Shown here: positions 42,294 through 52,100 of the stretch, in pieces
Numbering within the stretch: position 1 is the stretch's first letter
Layout: each line of letters starts with the position of its first letter
DNA from: Streptomyces sp. NBC_00358
Lineage (GTDB): Bacteria; Actinomycetota; Actinomycetes; Streptomycetales; Streptomycetaceae
DNA: 64,000 nucleotides
Reading direction: 5' to 3'
Assembly (NCBI RefSeq): GCF_036099295.1
Contig: NZ_CP107976.1
Location: forward strand, 6,634,001 to 6,698,000
Notes under the pieces: generated by a model
What the model was told of the DNA's origin: nothing
Databases searched by the model: none
The model's input: the letters and a program-made list of their open reading frames with translations, nothing else
Made by a program: the position numbers and the translations under genes

Positions 42294-43493
42294 TCAGCCC
42301 CGCAGCTTCAGGGCCTGACCCGCCACCACCAGCAGCACGTGCTCGCACTCCCCGGCGAACCCCGCGTTCAGCCGCCCGAGTTCGTCGCGGTAGCGGCGCC
42401 CGGAGGCGGTGGCGGGGACGATGCCCGAGCCGACCTCGTTGGAGACGGCGACGAGCGTGCGACGGGTGGCCCGGACCGCGCCGACGAGCTCCTCCACCCG
42501 GGCGCGCAGGGCCCGTTCGCCTCCACCGGACCACTCGGCGTCGTCCCAGGCGTTCACCGTGTCCATGGCGTCCGTCAGCCACAGCGAGAGACAGTCCACG
42601 AGCAGGGGCGGGCCGTCCTCCGCGAGGAGGGGCACGAGGTCGCAGGTTTCGAGGGTGCGCCAGGAACCGGGCCGCCGCTCACGGTGGGCGCTGACGCGCT
42701 GCGCCCACTCGCAGTCCCCGTTGCGGGACCCTCCCGTGGCGACGTACACGACGTCGGGGAAGGCCTCCATCCGCCGTTCCGCCTCCACCGACTTGCCCGA
42801 ACGCGCTCCGCCGAGCACCAGCGTCCTGCGTGGCACATCGGGTACGTCCTCGTAGACACCCACGTCGAGCGTCGTCCCGTCGGGCACGGCCCGCGCGCCC
42901 GCCGCGGCCAGCCGCCGCCGCAGTTCGGGGCCCGGCGGCACGTCATGGTCGAGGTGTACGCCGATCACGTCCGTCGTCGGGTCGACCGCGCCCACCGCGC
43001 GCAGCTTCGCCAGGGCGTCAGGACGTCCCACCACGTCGAGCAGGACCATGTGGTAGGCGTCGCCCTTCTCGTCCAGACCGGCCGGGGCCGCACCCGGCGG
43101 CAGGTACAGCAGCCGCCGCCCGTCCGGGCCGGTCACCGCGTACCCGGTGCCGGGCGCGTCCATCGGCACCGCCCGTACCCGGTGTCCCGTCAGCAGCGCC
43201 AACTCCCGTCCGTCGGGCACCCGGCCGGGCTGCGGGAGCCCGGCCGGCACCTCCACGGCGGGTCCGTCGTGCGGGTGCGAGAGCAGTACCTGCCGTACGC
43301 CGCCCAGCGAGTGTCCGGCGCGGGCGGCCGCGAACGCGGCGCCGGGGGTGAGGTCGAGGAGCAGTGTGCCGTCCACGAGCAGCGCGGTGGCCGCCCGCGC
43401 CCTCTCGCCGAGCGCGGTCGCGCAGGCGGCGCAGGGACAGTCGGGGCGGGGCAGGCCCGCGGGGGCACCGGTGCCGAGCAGAGTCAGTTCCAC
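42294..43493 (-). CDS. cobU: CobU fused to an N-terminal metallo-beta-lactamase-like domain
   Basis: A 399-residue protein. Residues 222-399 are adenosylcobinamide kinase / guanylyltransferase: P-loop LVLGGARSGKSVEAERRM, VVYVATGGSRNGDCEWAQR, HRERRPGSWRTLE (the GMP-accepting His) and VSNEVGSGIVPATASGRRYR. Residues 1-215 look like a beta-lactamase fold of the PhnP type (MELTLLGTGAPAGLPRPDCP, CxxC, LLLDLTPGAAFAA, VLLSHPHDGPAVEVPAG) in which the HxHxDH metal motif has become HPHDGP. The kinase half is certain; the role of the front domain is unknown. The standalone E. coli CobU is about 180 residues. Confidence 0.93.
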   Translation of the reverse strand: MELTLLGTGAPAGLPRPDCPCAACATALGERARAATALLVDGTLLLDLTPGAAFAAARAGHSLGGVRQVLLSHPHDGPAVEVPAGLPQPGRVPDGRELALLTGHRVRAVPMDAPGTGYAVTGPDGRRLLYLPPGAAPAGLDEKGDAYHMVLLDVVGRPDALAKLRAVGAVDPTTDVIGVHLDHDVPPGPELRRRLAAAGARAVPDGTTLDVGVYEDVPDVPRRTLVLGGARSGKSVEAERRMEAFPDVVYVATGGSRNGDCEWAQRVSAHRERRPGSWRTLETCDLVPLLAEDGPPLLVDCLSLWLTDAMDTVNAWDDAEWSGGGERALRARVEELVGAVRATRRTLVAVSNEVGSGIVPATASGRRYRDELGRLNAGFAGECEHVLLVVAGQALKLRG

Positions 43494-43606
43494 GTCGCCG
43501 ATTTTTGCGTGTCCCCGCAGGTCTTGCGCGTCCGGCTAGGCTTCTGACGGGAGACGGATCTTGTCCGGCTTCCGCTGTGCAGTGTGCTCACACCTTGGAG
43601 GCGTAC

Positions 43607-43819
43607 ATGGCGGCATGGACGTGGCGGTTCGAGAAGTCCGACGGGACAGAGGTCCAACCCGCGGTGCAGCCCGAGGAGTTCACCACCCAGGGCGATGCCG
43701 AGTCCTGGATCGGTGAGGTGTGGAAGGACCTTCTGGCGGGCGGCGCGGACCAGGTGTTCCTCTTCGAGGACAGCACGCAGATCTACGGTCCGATGAGCCT
43801 GCACGCCGAACCGGAGTAG
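43607..43819 (+). CDS. Small conserved acidic protein
   Basis: A 70-residue protein, MAAWTWRFEKSDGTEVQPAV, then QPEEFTTQGDAESWIGEVWK and LLAGGADQVFLFEDSTQIYG. It is tryptophan-rich, acidic and soluble, with no motif I can name. GGAGG is a few bases before the ATG, and a hairpin follows the stop, so it is an independent transcription unit. This type of protein is common in Streptomyces, but I know of no function. Confidence 0.85.
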   Translation: MAAWTWRFEKSDGTEVQPAVQPEEFTTQGDAESWIGEVWKDLLAGGADQVFLFEDSTQIYGPMSLHAEPE

Positions 43820-44139
43820 GCCGGTAGGGGTTGCCGGGCCACACCCCGGCAACCCGTCACCGCCCGCCCCGGCGCCCACCCGAGCGACAACACGGCACAC
43901 CCAGGCAACCCGTCACCGCCAGGTCGGCCCCTCGTCGTCCGCCCCTGCCGGGCACGACAGGTCGGGGCCGTCGTCCGGTTCCGCGGGGGACGGCAGCCGG
44001 CCGGGTTCGCCGGGGGCGGGTCGGCCTTCGGCTCTGCCGGGCCGGGAGTCCCGGTGGCCCCGGAGCGTCCGGGGCCCGCCCGGGTCGTTCCGTCCCGCCC
44101 CGAAGGGGTCGTCCCGGACCCGCCCGGAGAGGGGGGGGG
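43820..44139. other. Intergenic region, no gene seen
   Basis: 320 bases; contains the terminator at 43828-43855 and two copies of CAACCCGTCACCGCC about 55 bases apart. Confidence 0.55.
43828..43855 (+). terminator. Hairpin after the small acidic protein gene
   Basis: GGGTTGCCGGG and CCCGGCAACCC with a 6-base loop, 9 bases after the stop. Confidence 0.75.
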
Positions 44140-44928
44140 TCAGCCCCGCACACCGCACAGGTGCAGCAGCGCCGCCACCTGACGGTACGGATCCGTCCGC
44201 CCGGCCCGCTCCTCCGCGGCCAGCAGCGTCTCCGCGTCCGGCGGAACCGGCGCGCCGTCGGCCGCCGTGTCCGTGAACACCCGCACCCCGTACCAGGCGT
44301 GCAGCGGCGCACCGATCCCGGCGAGCGTGCCGGTCAATGTGGCGAGCCGGTCGGCCCGGACGTCGAGTCCCAGCCGGTTCGTGTACGCGGTGGTGTCGAA
44401 CGAGGCCAGCGTCGACGGCCAGTCCCCGCCGAGTCCGGGCCGCATGGCCAGCGCGTCGGCGTTGCGCACCAGCACCGACAGCAGCCCGCCCGGGGCCAGC
44501 ATCCGTGCCAGGCCCGCCAGCAGCGCGTCCGGGTCCTCGACGTACATCAGGACGCCATGGCACAGCACCACGTCGAAACTGCCCGGCAGGAAGTGCACGC
44601 CGGTCTCGCGCCCGTCACCCTCGATGAGGCGCACCCGGCCGCGGATGCCCTCGGGCTCGGCGGCCAGCGCCTGCCGGGCCACGGACAGCATCGCCGGGTC
44701 CTGTTCGAGCCCGGTCACCTGGTGGCCGGCGCGGGCGAGCCGCAGGGCCTGGGTGCCCTGCCCGGTCCCGACGTCCAGCACCCGCAGGCGCTGCCCCACC
44801 GGGTACCGCCCGGTTATCTGCTCGTCGAGCTGCCGGGCCACCAGCTCCTGTCGTACGACATTCCGCAGCCCGCCCAGCTTGCTCAGCCAGGCATCCGCCG
44901 CGCCCCCGGAGAATGACGTCGTGCTCAG
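44140..44928 (-). CDS. SAM-dependent methyltransferase (CmoM/SmtA-like)
   Basis: A class I methyltransferase, about 262 residues with motif I RVLDVGTGQGTQALRLARAG, an acidic turn GLEQDPAMLSVARQAL and FDVVLCHGVLMYVEDPDALL. The YGVRVFTDTAADGAPVP region recalls tRNA wobble-uridine methyltransferases of the CmoM family; the true substrate is unknown. The conserved N-terminus (STTSFSGGAADAWLSKLGG) has no ATG, GTG or TTG. CTG 44928 overlaps the TGA of the upstream gene (CTGA) and has GGAGAG 5 bases before it, so I propose a CTG start; GTG inside LVARQLDEQ is the fallback. Confidence 0.85.
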   Translation of the reverse strand: MSTTSFSGGAADAWLSKLGGLRNVVRQELVARQLDEQITGRYPVGQRLRVLDVGTGQGTQALRLARAGHQVTGLEQDPAMLSVARQALAAEPEGIRGRVRLIEGDGRETGVHFLPGSFDVVLCHGVLMYVEDPDALLAGLARMLAPGGLLSVLVRNADALAMRPGLGGDWPSTLASFDTTAYTNRLGLDVRADRLATLTGTLAGIGAPLHAWYGVRVFTDTAADGAPVPPDAETLLAAEERAGRTDPYRQVAALLHLCGVRG

Positions 44929-45521
44929 GGCCGCTCTCCGCGCTTGACCTGCGGCTTCGGAAGCCGGAGTCGACGCATCTGGAGAGTGCGCATCAGCGCG
45001 TAGCGCACCGCGCCCTTCGTGGGCTGGTCGGGGAAGCGCGTGGCCAGCCGCTTCCGCAGACGGACCGCGATGAGGACCGAGTCGACCACGATCATCACGA
45101 TGATGACCGCCCACAGCAGCAGCGCGACGTTCTTGAGCGCGACGTTCGGCACCACGCTCAGGACGAGGATGACCACGGCCAGTGGCAGGAAGAACTCGGC
45201 GATGCAGAACCGCGAGTCCACGAAGTCACGCGCGAACCGGCGTACCTGGCCCTTGTCGCGAGCGGGCAGGTAGCGCTCGTCGCCGTTGGCCAGCGCCTGG
45301 CGCTGGCGCTCCATCTGGACACGGCGGTCGTCACGCTGCCGCTTGGCCGCCTCCTTGCGCGTCGTCGGCGTCTGGGCGACGCTGCGGCGCTGGGTCTGGG
45401 CCTCACTGCGCTTCGGCGTGGGGCGGCCCTTGGGGGCCTGAGGGTCACGGGTCACTTTGGAGTCGGTCACCGCCGCCTTGTCGGCGGGGGCCTTCTCTTC
45501 CTTCGCGCGGCTACGGAACAC
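44925..45521 (-). CDS. DUF3043 membrane protein
   Basis: A 198-residue protein starting MFRSRAKEEKAPADKAAVTD, with a long basic cytosolic part (about 1-110, KGRPTPKRSEAQTQRRS), the segment YLPARDKGQVRRFARDFVDS, then two membrane helices (FFLPLAVVILVLSVVP and VALLLWAVIIVMIVVDSVLI) and a basic tail. This is the actinobacterial DUF3043 family, function unknown. GTG 45521 has a TACCCT -10 element 8 bases upstream. It overlaps the methyltransferase start by 4 bases, so the two genes are translated together. Confidence 0.9.
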   Translation of the reverse strand: MFRSRAKEEKAPADKAAVTDSKVTRDPQAPKGRPTPKRSEAQTQRRSVAQTPTTRKEAAKRQRDDRRVQMERQRQALANGDERYLPARDKGQVRRFARDFVDSRFCIAEFFLPLAVVILVLSVVPNVALKNVALLLWAVIIVMIVVDSVLIAVRLRKRLATRFPDQPTKGAVRYALMRTLQMRRLRLPKPQVKRGERP

Positions 45522-45529
45522 AAAACCCA

Positions 45530-45535
45530 AGGGTA
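45530..45535 (-). promoter_or_regulatory. -10 element TACCCT for a leaderless DUF3043 transcript
   Basis: On the minus strand TACCCT is 8 bases before GTG 45521. Confidence 0.45.
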
Positions 45536-45796
45536 CGGGGTCGGCGGGCATGGACGTCGATCGAGTGGGGAACGATCCGGCAACACCGTGCGTCTGTAGT
45601 GGGACAGAGGGGATGTCGCTCCGGGTGGCCCCCGGGTGGCACCTACTCCTCACGCCGGAGCGGTGGTGGGCGCAGTCGTCCTTGGGGATGAGCGCATCCG
45701 TCCCCGAACAGTGCGGTAATGGATGCAGGGCCCGTACTGTGGGTCCTGTTGCAGTACCTGGAGCTGGAGTCCGTCAGAAGGGGGCGCGCGAAGCCC

Positions 45797-46594
45797 ATGA
45801 GCGGTGTCATGAAGCGTATGGGGATGATCTTCCGCGCGAAGGCGAACAAGGCCCTTGACCGGGCCGAGGACCCGCGCGAAACCCTCGATTACTCATACCA
45901 GAAGCAACTGGAGCTGCTCCAGAAGGTCCGGCGCGGTGTCGCCGACGTGGCGACCAGCCGCAAGCGTCTCGAACTGCAGCTGAACCAGCTCCAGAACCAG
46001 TCCTCCAAGCTGGAGGACCAGGGCCGCAAGGCCCTCGCGCTCGGCCGCGAGGACCTGGCCCGTGAGGCGCTGTCCCGCCGCGCAGCCCTCCAGCAGCAGG
46101 TCACGGACCTGGAGACGCAGCACCAGACCCTGCAGGGCGAGGAGGAGAAGCTCACCCTCGCGGCCCAGCGGCTTCAGGCCAAGGTCGACGCCTTCCGTAC
46201 GAAGAAGGAGACGATCAAGGCCACGTACACGGCGGCCCAGGCGCAGACCCGGATCGGAGAGGCCTTCTCCGGCATCTCCGAGGAGATGGGCGACGTCGGC
46301 ATGGCCATCCAGCGGGCCGAGGACAAGACCGCGCAGCTCCAGGCGCGGGCCGGCGCGATCGACGAGCTGCTCGCGTCCGGAGCCCTCGACGACCAGTCCG
46401 GGCTGGCCAAGGACGACATCCAGAGCGAGCTGGACCGGCTCTCCGGTGGTACTGATGTGGAGCTGGAGCTTCAGCGCATGAAGGCGGAGCTGGCCGGCGG
46501 CTCGTCGGCGCAGCAGCAGGCCATCGAGGGCGGCACGGGCAAGTCCCAGCCGTCGTCGCAGCCCCAGGACACTCCGCGCTTCGACAAGCAGTGA
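45797..46594 (+). CDS. pspA: Phage shock protein A (PspA/IM30 family)
   Basis: A 265-residue membrane-protecting protein of the ESCRT-III-like PspA/Vipp1 family. MKRMGMIFRAKANKALDRAE forms the amphipathic front; residues 30-200 are one long coiled coil (ALREDLAREALSRRAAL-like heptads such as AREALSRRAALQQQV). The C-terminal part is Ser/Gln-rich and disordered. ATG 45797 is the conserved start, though an ATG 4 codons later (MKRMGM) is possible. pspAA starts 30 bases downstream, and htpX-pspAB lies 37 kb away. Confidence 0.95.
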   Translation: MSGVMKRMGMIFRAKANKALDRAEDPRETLDYSYQKQLELLQKVRRGVADVATSRKRLELQLNQLQNQSSKLEDQGRKALALGREDLAREALSRRAALQQQVTDLETQHQTLQGEEEKLTLAAQRLQAKVDAFRTKKETIKATYTAAQAQTRIGEAFSGISEEMGDVGMAIQRAEDKTAQLQARAGAIDELLASGALDDQSGLAKDDIQSELDRLSGGTDVELELQRMKAELAGGSSAQQQAIEGGTGKSQPSSQPQDTPRFDKQ

Positions 46595-46624
46595 CCTACC
46601 GGGCCCACGCCTGAGGAGGGCGAC

Positions 46625-46903
46625 ATGATCGTACGGATCATGGGGGAGGGGCAGGTGAGGCTGGACGACGGCCACCTCACCACCCTGAACAAGCTGGACA
46701 ACGAGCTGCTCGCCGAAATGGAGAGGGGTGACGAGTCCGGCTTCCGCCGCACGCTGGGAGCGCTTCTGGACGCGGTGCGCCGCGCCGGGACCCCGCTCCC
46801 CGACGACGCCCTGGAGCCGTCGGAGCTCATCCTCCCGTCTCCGGACGCCACGCTCGACGAGGTCCGGGACATGCTGAGCGACGACGGCCTGATCCCCGGC
46901 TGA
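46625..46903 (+). CDS. pspAA: PspA-associated protein PspAA
   Basis: A 92-residue protein, MIVRIMGEGQVRLDDGHLTT, then LNKLDNELLAEMERGDESGF, RRTLGALLDAVRRAGTPLPD and the end DEVRDMLSDDGLIPG. It belongs to the actinobacterial PspAA family, normally next to pspA. GAGGAGG precedes the ATG. With pspA 30 bases upstream, the two are an operon. It likely helps PspA sense or bind the membrane; direct evidence is lacking. Confidence 0.92.
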   Translation: MIVRIMGEGQVRLDDGHLTTLNKLDNELLAEMERGDESGFRRTLGALLDAVRRAGTPLPDDALEPSELILPSPDATLDEVRDMLSDDGLIPG

Positions 46904-47025
46904 ACCCGCGCCCCTTCCCCACGGAAGGGAACGCGGCCCGCCCACCTTCCCGAGCCGCTTGAGCGGCTTCCCGAGCGGGGTCGGGCGGGGCCGTACCGGG
47001 TGGGTTCAGGCCCGGCGGGGCCCCG

Positions 47026-47031
47026 TACCGT
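47026..47031 (+). promoter_or_regulatory. -10 element TACCGT for a leaderless kinase transcript
   Basis: TACCGT ends 7 bases before GTG 47039; no ribosome site is present. Confidence 0.45.
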
Positions 47032-47038
47032 TGGGCGG

Positions 47039-48271
47039 GTGAGCACCCTGGAGCGCATGAGGGACTGGCTGCGGGCCCACCCCCTCGCCCTGGACGCCGG
47101 CCTCGCCTCGGGCGTCCTGGTCAGCATGATGGCCGGCTCCTTCGTCGACCCGCACGGGGCCGACGGCACGACCTGGGGCGCCCGCACCCCGGACGCCCTC
47201 AGCCTCGCCCTCATGGTCCTCGGCTCCGCGGCCCTGGTCTTCCGCCGCCGCGCCCCGATGAAGGTCCTCGCGGCGACCGTCGCCGTCTCCCTGGTGGAGC
47301 TGGTGACCGCCGACCCCCGCGCCCCCGTCGCGATGTCCGCCGTCGTCGCCCTCTACACCGTGGCCTCGGCCACCGACCGCCCCACGACCTGGCGCGTCGG
47401 CCTGGTCACCATGACGGTCCTCACGGCGGTCGCGATGCTCGCCGGGCCGCTGCCCTGGTACGCGCAGGACAACCTCGGCGTGTTCGCCTGGACCGGCATG
47501 GCCGCCGCGGCGGGCGACGCCGTCCGCAGCCGGCGCGCCTTCGTGCACGCGATCAGGGAACGGGCCGAACGGGCCGAACGCACCCGCGAGGAAGAGGCGC
47601 GCCGCCGGGTCGCCGAGGAGCGGCTGCGGATCGCCCGCGATCTGCACGACGTCGTCGCCCACCACATCGCCCTGGTCAACGTGCAGGCCGGAGTGGCCGC
47701 CCATGTGATGGACAAGCGCCCGGACCAGGCCAAGGAGGCGCTCGCCCACGTGCGGGAGGCCAGCCGGTCGGCGCTGAACGAACTGCGCGCCACCGTGGGC
47801 CTGCTGCGCCAGTCCGGCGACCCCGAGGCCCCGACCGAGCCCGCCCCCGGGCTGGCCCGGCTCGACGAACTCGCGGACACCTTCCGCAACGCGGGGCTCC
47901 CCGTCGAGGTGGCCCGCTCCGACGCCGGCACCGTGCTGCCCGCGGCCGCCGACCTCGCCGCGTACCGGGTGATCCAGGAGGCCCTGACCAATGTGCGCAA
48001 GCACGCGGGCCCCGGGGCGAAGGCCGAGGTCAGCGTGGTCCGGGTCGGGCCGATGGTGGAGGTGACCGTCCTCGACAACGGGCCCGGAAACCCGCCCGGA
48101 CAGGACACCGGCGACGACGAGGGCGGCGGCCACGGGCTGCTCGGCATGCGGGAACGGGCCACCGCGATCGGCGGGAGCTGCACGGCCGGTCCCCGGTACG
48201 GGGGCGGCTTCCGCGTCCATGCGATCCTTCCGGTCGAGAACCGCACGCCTGCGCTGGGGGACCCCGTATGA
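47039..48271 (+). CDS. NarL-type sensor histidine kinase
   Basis: A 410-residue membrane kinase. Four to five N-terminal hydrophobic segments (about 15-150) are followed by HisKA_3: RIARDLHDVVAHHIALVNVQ with the phospho-His, NELRATVGLLRQSGDPEAP and HATPase_c with NVRKHAG, VLDNGPGNPPG and HGLLGMRERATAIGG. The signal is unknown. GTG 47039 has a -10 element 7 bases upstream. The next gene, its response regulator, overlaps it by 4 bases. Position after pspA-pspAA suggests an envelope signal but does not prove it. Confidence 0.95.
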   Translation: MSTLERMRDWLRAHPLALDAGLASGVLVSMMAGSFVDPHGADGTTWGARTPDALSLALMVLGSAALVFRRRAPMKVLAATVAVSLVELVTADPRAPVAMSAVVALYTVASATDRPTTWRVGLVTMTVLTAVAMLAGPLPWYAQDNLGVFAWTGMAAAAGDAVRSRRAFVHAIRERAERAERTREEEARRRVAEERLRIARDLHDVVAHHIALVNVQAGVAAHVMDKRPDQAKEALAHVREASRSALNELRATVGLLRQSGDPEAPTEPAPGLARLDELADTFRNAGLPVEVARSDAGTVLPAAADLAAYRVIQEALTNVRKHAGPGAKAEVSVVRVGPMVEVTVLDNGPGNPPGQDTGDDEGGGHGLLGMRERATAIGGSCTAGPRYGGGFRVHAILPVENRTPALGDPV

Positions 48272-48951
48272 CCATCCGTGTCGTGCTCGCCGACGACCAG
48301 GCGCTGCTGCGCAGCGCGTTCCGTGTGCTGGTCGACTCGGAGCCCGACATGGAGGTCGTGGGCGAGGCGTCCGACGGCGCCCAGGCCGTGGCGGTGACCC
48401 GGGACGAGCGGGCCGACGTGGTGCTGATGGACATCCGGATGCCCGGGACCGACGGCCTCACCGCCACCCGGCTGATCACCGCCGACCCGGGCCTCGCGCA
48501 CGTCCGGGTCGTGATGCTGACGACCTTCGAGGTCGACGAGTACGTCGTGCAGTCGCTGCGGGCCGGCGCGTCCGGATTCCTCGGCAAGGGCGCCGAGCCC
48601 GAGGAACTGCTGAACGCCATCCGGATCGCGGCCGGCGGTGAGGCGCTGCTGTCCCCGGCGGCGACCAAGGGGCTGATCGCCAGGTTCCTCGCGCAGGGCG
48701 ACGGCGCCGACGACGGACGCGGGACCGCCCGCGCCGAGCGGCTCGACGCGCTCACCGGGCGCGAGCGCGAGGTGCTCGTCCAGGTCGCCGCGGGCCACTC
48801 CAACGACGAGATCGCCGAGCGTCTCGAAGTGAGTCCGCTCACGGTGAAGACACACGTCAACCGCGCCATGGCCAAGCTCGGCGCCCGTGACCGGGCACAA
48901 CTGGTCGTCATCGCGTACGAGTCCGGTCTGGTACGCCCGAGGGTGGACTGA
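48268..48951 (+). CDS. LuxR/NarL-family response regulator
   Basis: A 227-residue regulator. The receiver has acidic pair DD (9-10), phospho-Asp 55 in VVLMDIRMPGTDG and Lys in GFLGKGAEPEELL; the LuxR HTH (about 155-215) reads LTGREREVLVQVAAGHSNDE and TVKTHVNRAMAKLGARDRAQ. ATG 48268 overlaps the kinase stop as ATGA, so synthesis is coupled. The downstream RND gene (49108) may be a target; the 156-base gap with its own leader leaves this open. Confidence 0.96.
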   Translation: MTIRVVLADDQALLRSAFRVLVDSEPDMEVVGEASDGAQAVAVTRDERADVVLMDIRMPGTDGLTATRLITADPGLAHVRVVMLTTFEVDEYVVQSLRAGASGFLGKGAEPEELLNAIRIAAGGEALLSPAATKGLIARFLAQGDGADDGRGTARAERLDALTGREREVLVQVAAGHSNDEIAERLEVSPLTVKTHVNRAMAKLGARDRAQLVVIAYESGLVRPRVD

Positions 48952-49107
48952 GCGTTACCTGGGCGTACTGCGCCTGGAGTAGGTTCCCGGTTAGGAAATG
49001 GACCCAGGGGCTACGGATCGTCGCCCGTTCATGGACCAGGGTGTGACGTGGGGAGTTCCCCCGTCCCCCGCATTCCGCTCGAACCACAGAAGAGAGACCC
49101 ACCACCC

Positions 49108-52100
49108 ATGTCCTGGCTGTCCAGATTCAGCCTCGCGCAGCGGGCCCTCATAGGGCTGATGTCGATCATCGCGCTCGTCTTCGGGGCGATAGCGATCCCC
49201 CAGCTCAAGCAGCAGCTGCTGCCCACCATCGAACTGCCCGTGGTGTCCGTGCTCGCGCCGTACCAGGGTGCGTCTCCGGATGTGGTCGAGAAGCAGGTCG
49301 TCGAGCCCGTCGAGAACAGCCTCCAGGCCGTCGACGGCATCACCGGTGTCACCTCCACCGCGAGCGAGGGCAACGCCGTCATCATGGCGTCCTTCGACTA
49401 CGGCAACGACACCAAGCAGCTCGTCGCCGACGTCCAGCAGGCCGTCAACCGGGCCCGCGCCCAGCTCCCCGACAGCGTCGACCCGCAGGTCATCGCCGGT
49501 TCGACGGACGACATCCCGACCGTCGTCCTCGCCGTCACCTCCGGCCAGGACCAGCAGGCCCTGGCCGACCGGCTCGACCGCACGGTCGTCCCCACCCTCG
49601 AGGGCATCGACGGCGTCGGCCGGGTCGATGTCGCCGGTGTGCGGGACCTCCAGGTCACCGTCACGCCCGATGACAAGAAGATGGCGCAGGCGGGTCTCAC
49701 CACGGCCGCCCTCGGCCAGACGCTCCAGGCGGGCGGGGCGACCGTTCCGGCCGGCTCGTTCGACGAGGGCGGCAGCAACCGCACCGTGCGGGTCGGCGGC
49801 GGCTTCACCTCGCTGAAGCAGATCCAGGACCTGATGGTCACGGGGCTGCCCGGCAAGAAGCCCGTGCGCCTCGGCAGTGTCGCCACCGTCAAGCAGGAGG
49901 AGGCCAAGGCCGACTCCATCACGCGTACCGACGGCCGCCCGAGCCTCGCGGTGACCGTCACCATGTCCCACGACGGCAGCGCGGTCGCCATCTCCGACGC
50001 GGTCAAGAAGAAGCTGCCCGGCCTGCGGGCCGACCTGGGCACGGGATCGGCGATCACCGTCGTCAGCGACCAGGGCCCGGCGGTCTCCAAGTCCATCCAC
50101 GGGCTGACCACCGAGGGCGCCCTCGGCCTGCTCTTCGCGGTCCTGGTCATCCTGCTCTTCCTCGCGTCGGTGCGTTCGACGCTGGTCACCGCGGTGTCCA
50201 TCCCGCTGTCCGTGGTGCTGGCCCTGGTCGTGCTGTGGACCCGTGACCTGTCGCTCAACATGCTGACGCTGGGCGCGCTCACCATCGCGATCGGCCGGGT
50301 CGTCGACGACTCGATCGTCGTCCTGGAGAACATCAAGCGGCACCTCGGGTACGGCGAGGAGCGCCAGGAGGCGATCCTCACGGCGGTGCGCGAGGTGGCC
50401 GGCGCGGTCACCTCCTCGACGCTCACCACGGTCGCCGTCTTCCTGCCGATCGGTCTGACCGGCGGCATGGTCGGCGAACTGTTCGGCTCCTTCAGCCTGA
50501 CGGTCACGGCGGCGCTCCTCGCGTCCCTGCTCGTCTCGCTGACGGTCGTCCCGGTGCTCTCGTACTGGTTCCTGCGCGCTCCCAAGGGCACCCCGGCGGA
50601 CGCCGAGGAGGCCCGGCGCCTGGCCGAGGAGAAGGAGGAGCGCAGCCGTCTGCAGCGCTTCTACGTCCCCGTCCTGCGCTTCGCGACCCGTCGCCGGCTG
50701 ACCAGCGTGCTGATCGCGGCCGCCATCCTCGTCGGCACGTTCGGTATGGCGCCCCTGCTGAAGACGAACTTCTTCGACCAGGGCGAGCAGGAAGTCCTCA
50801 CCGTCAAGCAGGCGTTGAAGCCGGGCACCAGCCTGGCCGCGACCGACACGCAGACGCGGAAGGTCGAGAAGGTCCTCGCGGGCGTCAAGGGCGTCAAGGA
50901 CTACCAGGTCACCATCGGTTCGTCCGGCTTCCTGGCGGCCTTCGGCGGCGGTACGGACACCAACCAGGCGTCGTACCAGGTCATGCTGGAGGACTCCGCG
51001 TCCTCCAAGGACGTCCAGGCCCGTATCGAGAAGGGGCTCGGCGGGCTCTCCGGCGCCGGCACCCTCACGGTCTCGGCCGGCAACGGGTTCGGCAGCCAGG
51101 ACCTCAAGGTCGTCGTGAAGGCGGCGGACGGCGACGTCCTGCGCAAGGCGGCCGGCCAGGTCCGCGACGAGGTGGCCAAGCTCGACGACGTCACCGACGT
51201 CACGAGCGACCTCTCCCAGAGCGTGCCGCGCATCTCGGTCACCGCCAACTCCAAGGCGGCGGCGGCCGGTTTCAACGAGGCCACGCTCGGCGCGGCCGTC
51301 ACCCAGGCGGTGCGCGGCACGACCACCGGCAAGGCGATCCTGGACAACACCGAGCGGGACGTGGTCATCAAGACCGCCGAGCCGGTCGGCACGCTCCAGG
51401 AGCTGCGCGGGCTGCGGCTCGGCGCGGTGAAGCTCGGTGACATCGCCGACGTGAAGCTGGTCGACGGACCGGTCGCGATGACCCGGATCGACGGCCAGCG
51501 GGCCGCCACGATCACGGCCAAGCCGACCGGCGACAACACCGGCGCGGTCAGCGCGGACCTCACGGCGAAGCTCAAGACGCTGAAGCTGCCCGCCGGTGCC
51601 ACGGCGTCGATCGGCGGTGTCTCGTCGGACCAGAGCGACGCGTTCAAGAACCTCGGCCTGGCGATGCTCGCGGCGATCGCGATCGTCTTCATGCTGCTGG
51701 TGGCGACGTTCCGCTCGCTGGTCCAGCCGCTGATCCTGCTGGTGTCGATCCCGTTCGCGGCGACCGGCGCGATCGGCCTGCTCGTCGTCACGGGTACCCC
51801 GATGGGTGTTCCCGCGATGATCGGCATGCTGATGCTCATCGGCATCGTGGTGACGAACGCGATCGTGCTGATCGACCTCATCAACCAGTACCGCGCACAG
51901 GGTCATGGCGTGGTCGAGGCCGTGATCGAGGGCGGCCGGCACCGGCTTCGCCCGATCCTGATGACGGCGCTGGCGACGATCTTCGCGCTGCTGCCGATGG
52001 CGCTGGGCGTGACCGGTGAGGGCGGCTTCATCGCGCAGCCGCTCGCGGTGGTCGTGATCGGCGGTCTCATCACATCGACGCTGCTGACGCTGCTGCTCGT

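Noticed and set aside
48955..48985. Promoter TTACCT ... TAGGTT before the RND gene
   Set aside because: The spacing is 19 bases and both boxes are weak; not enough to report as a feature.
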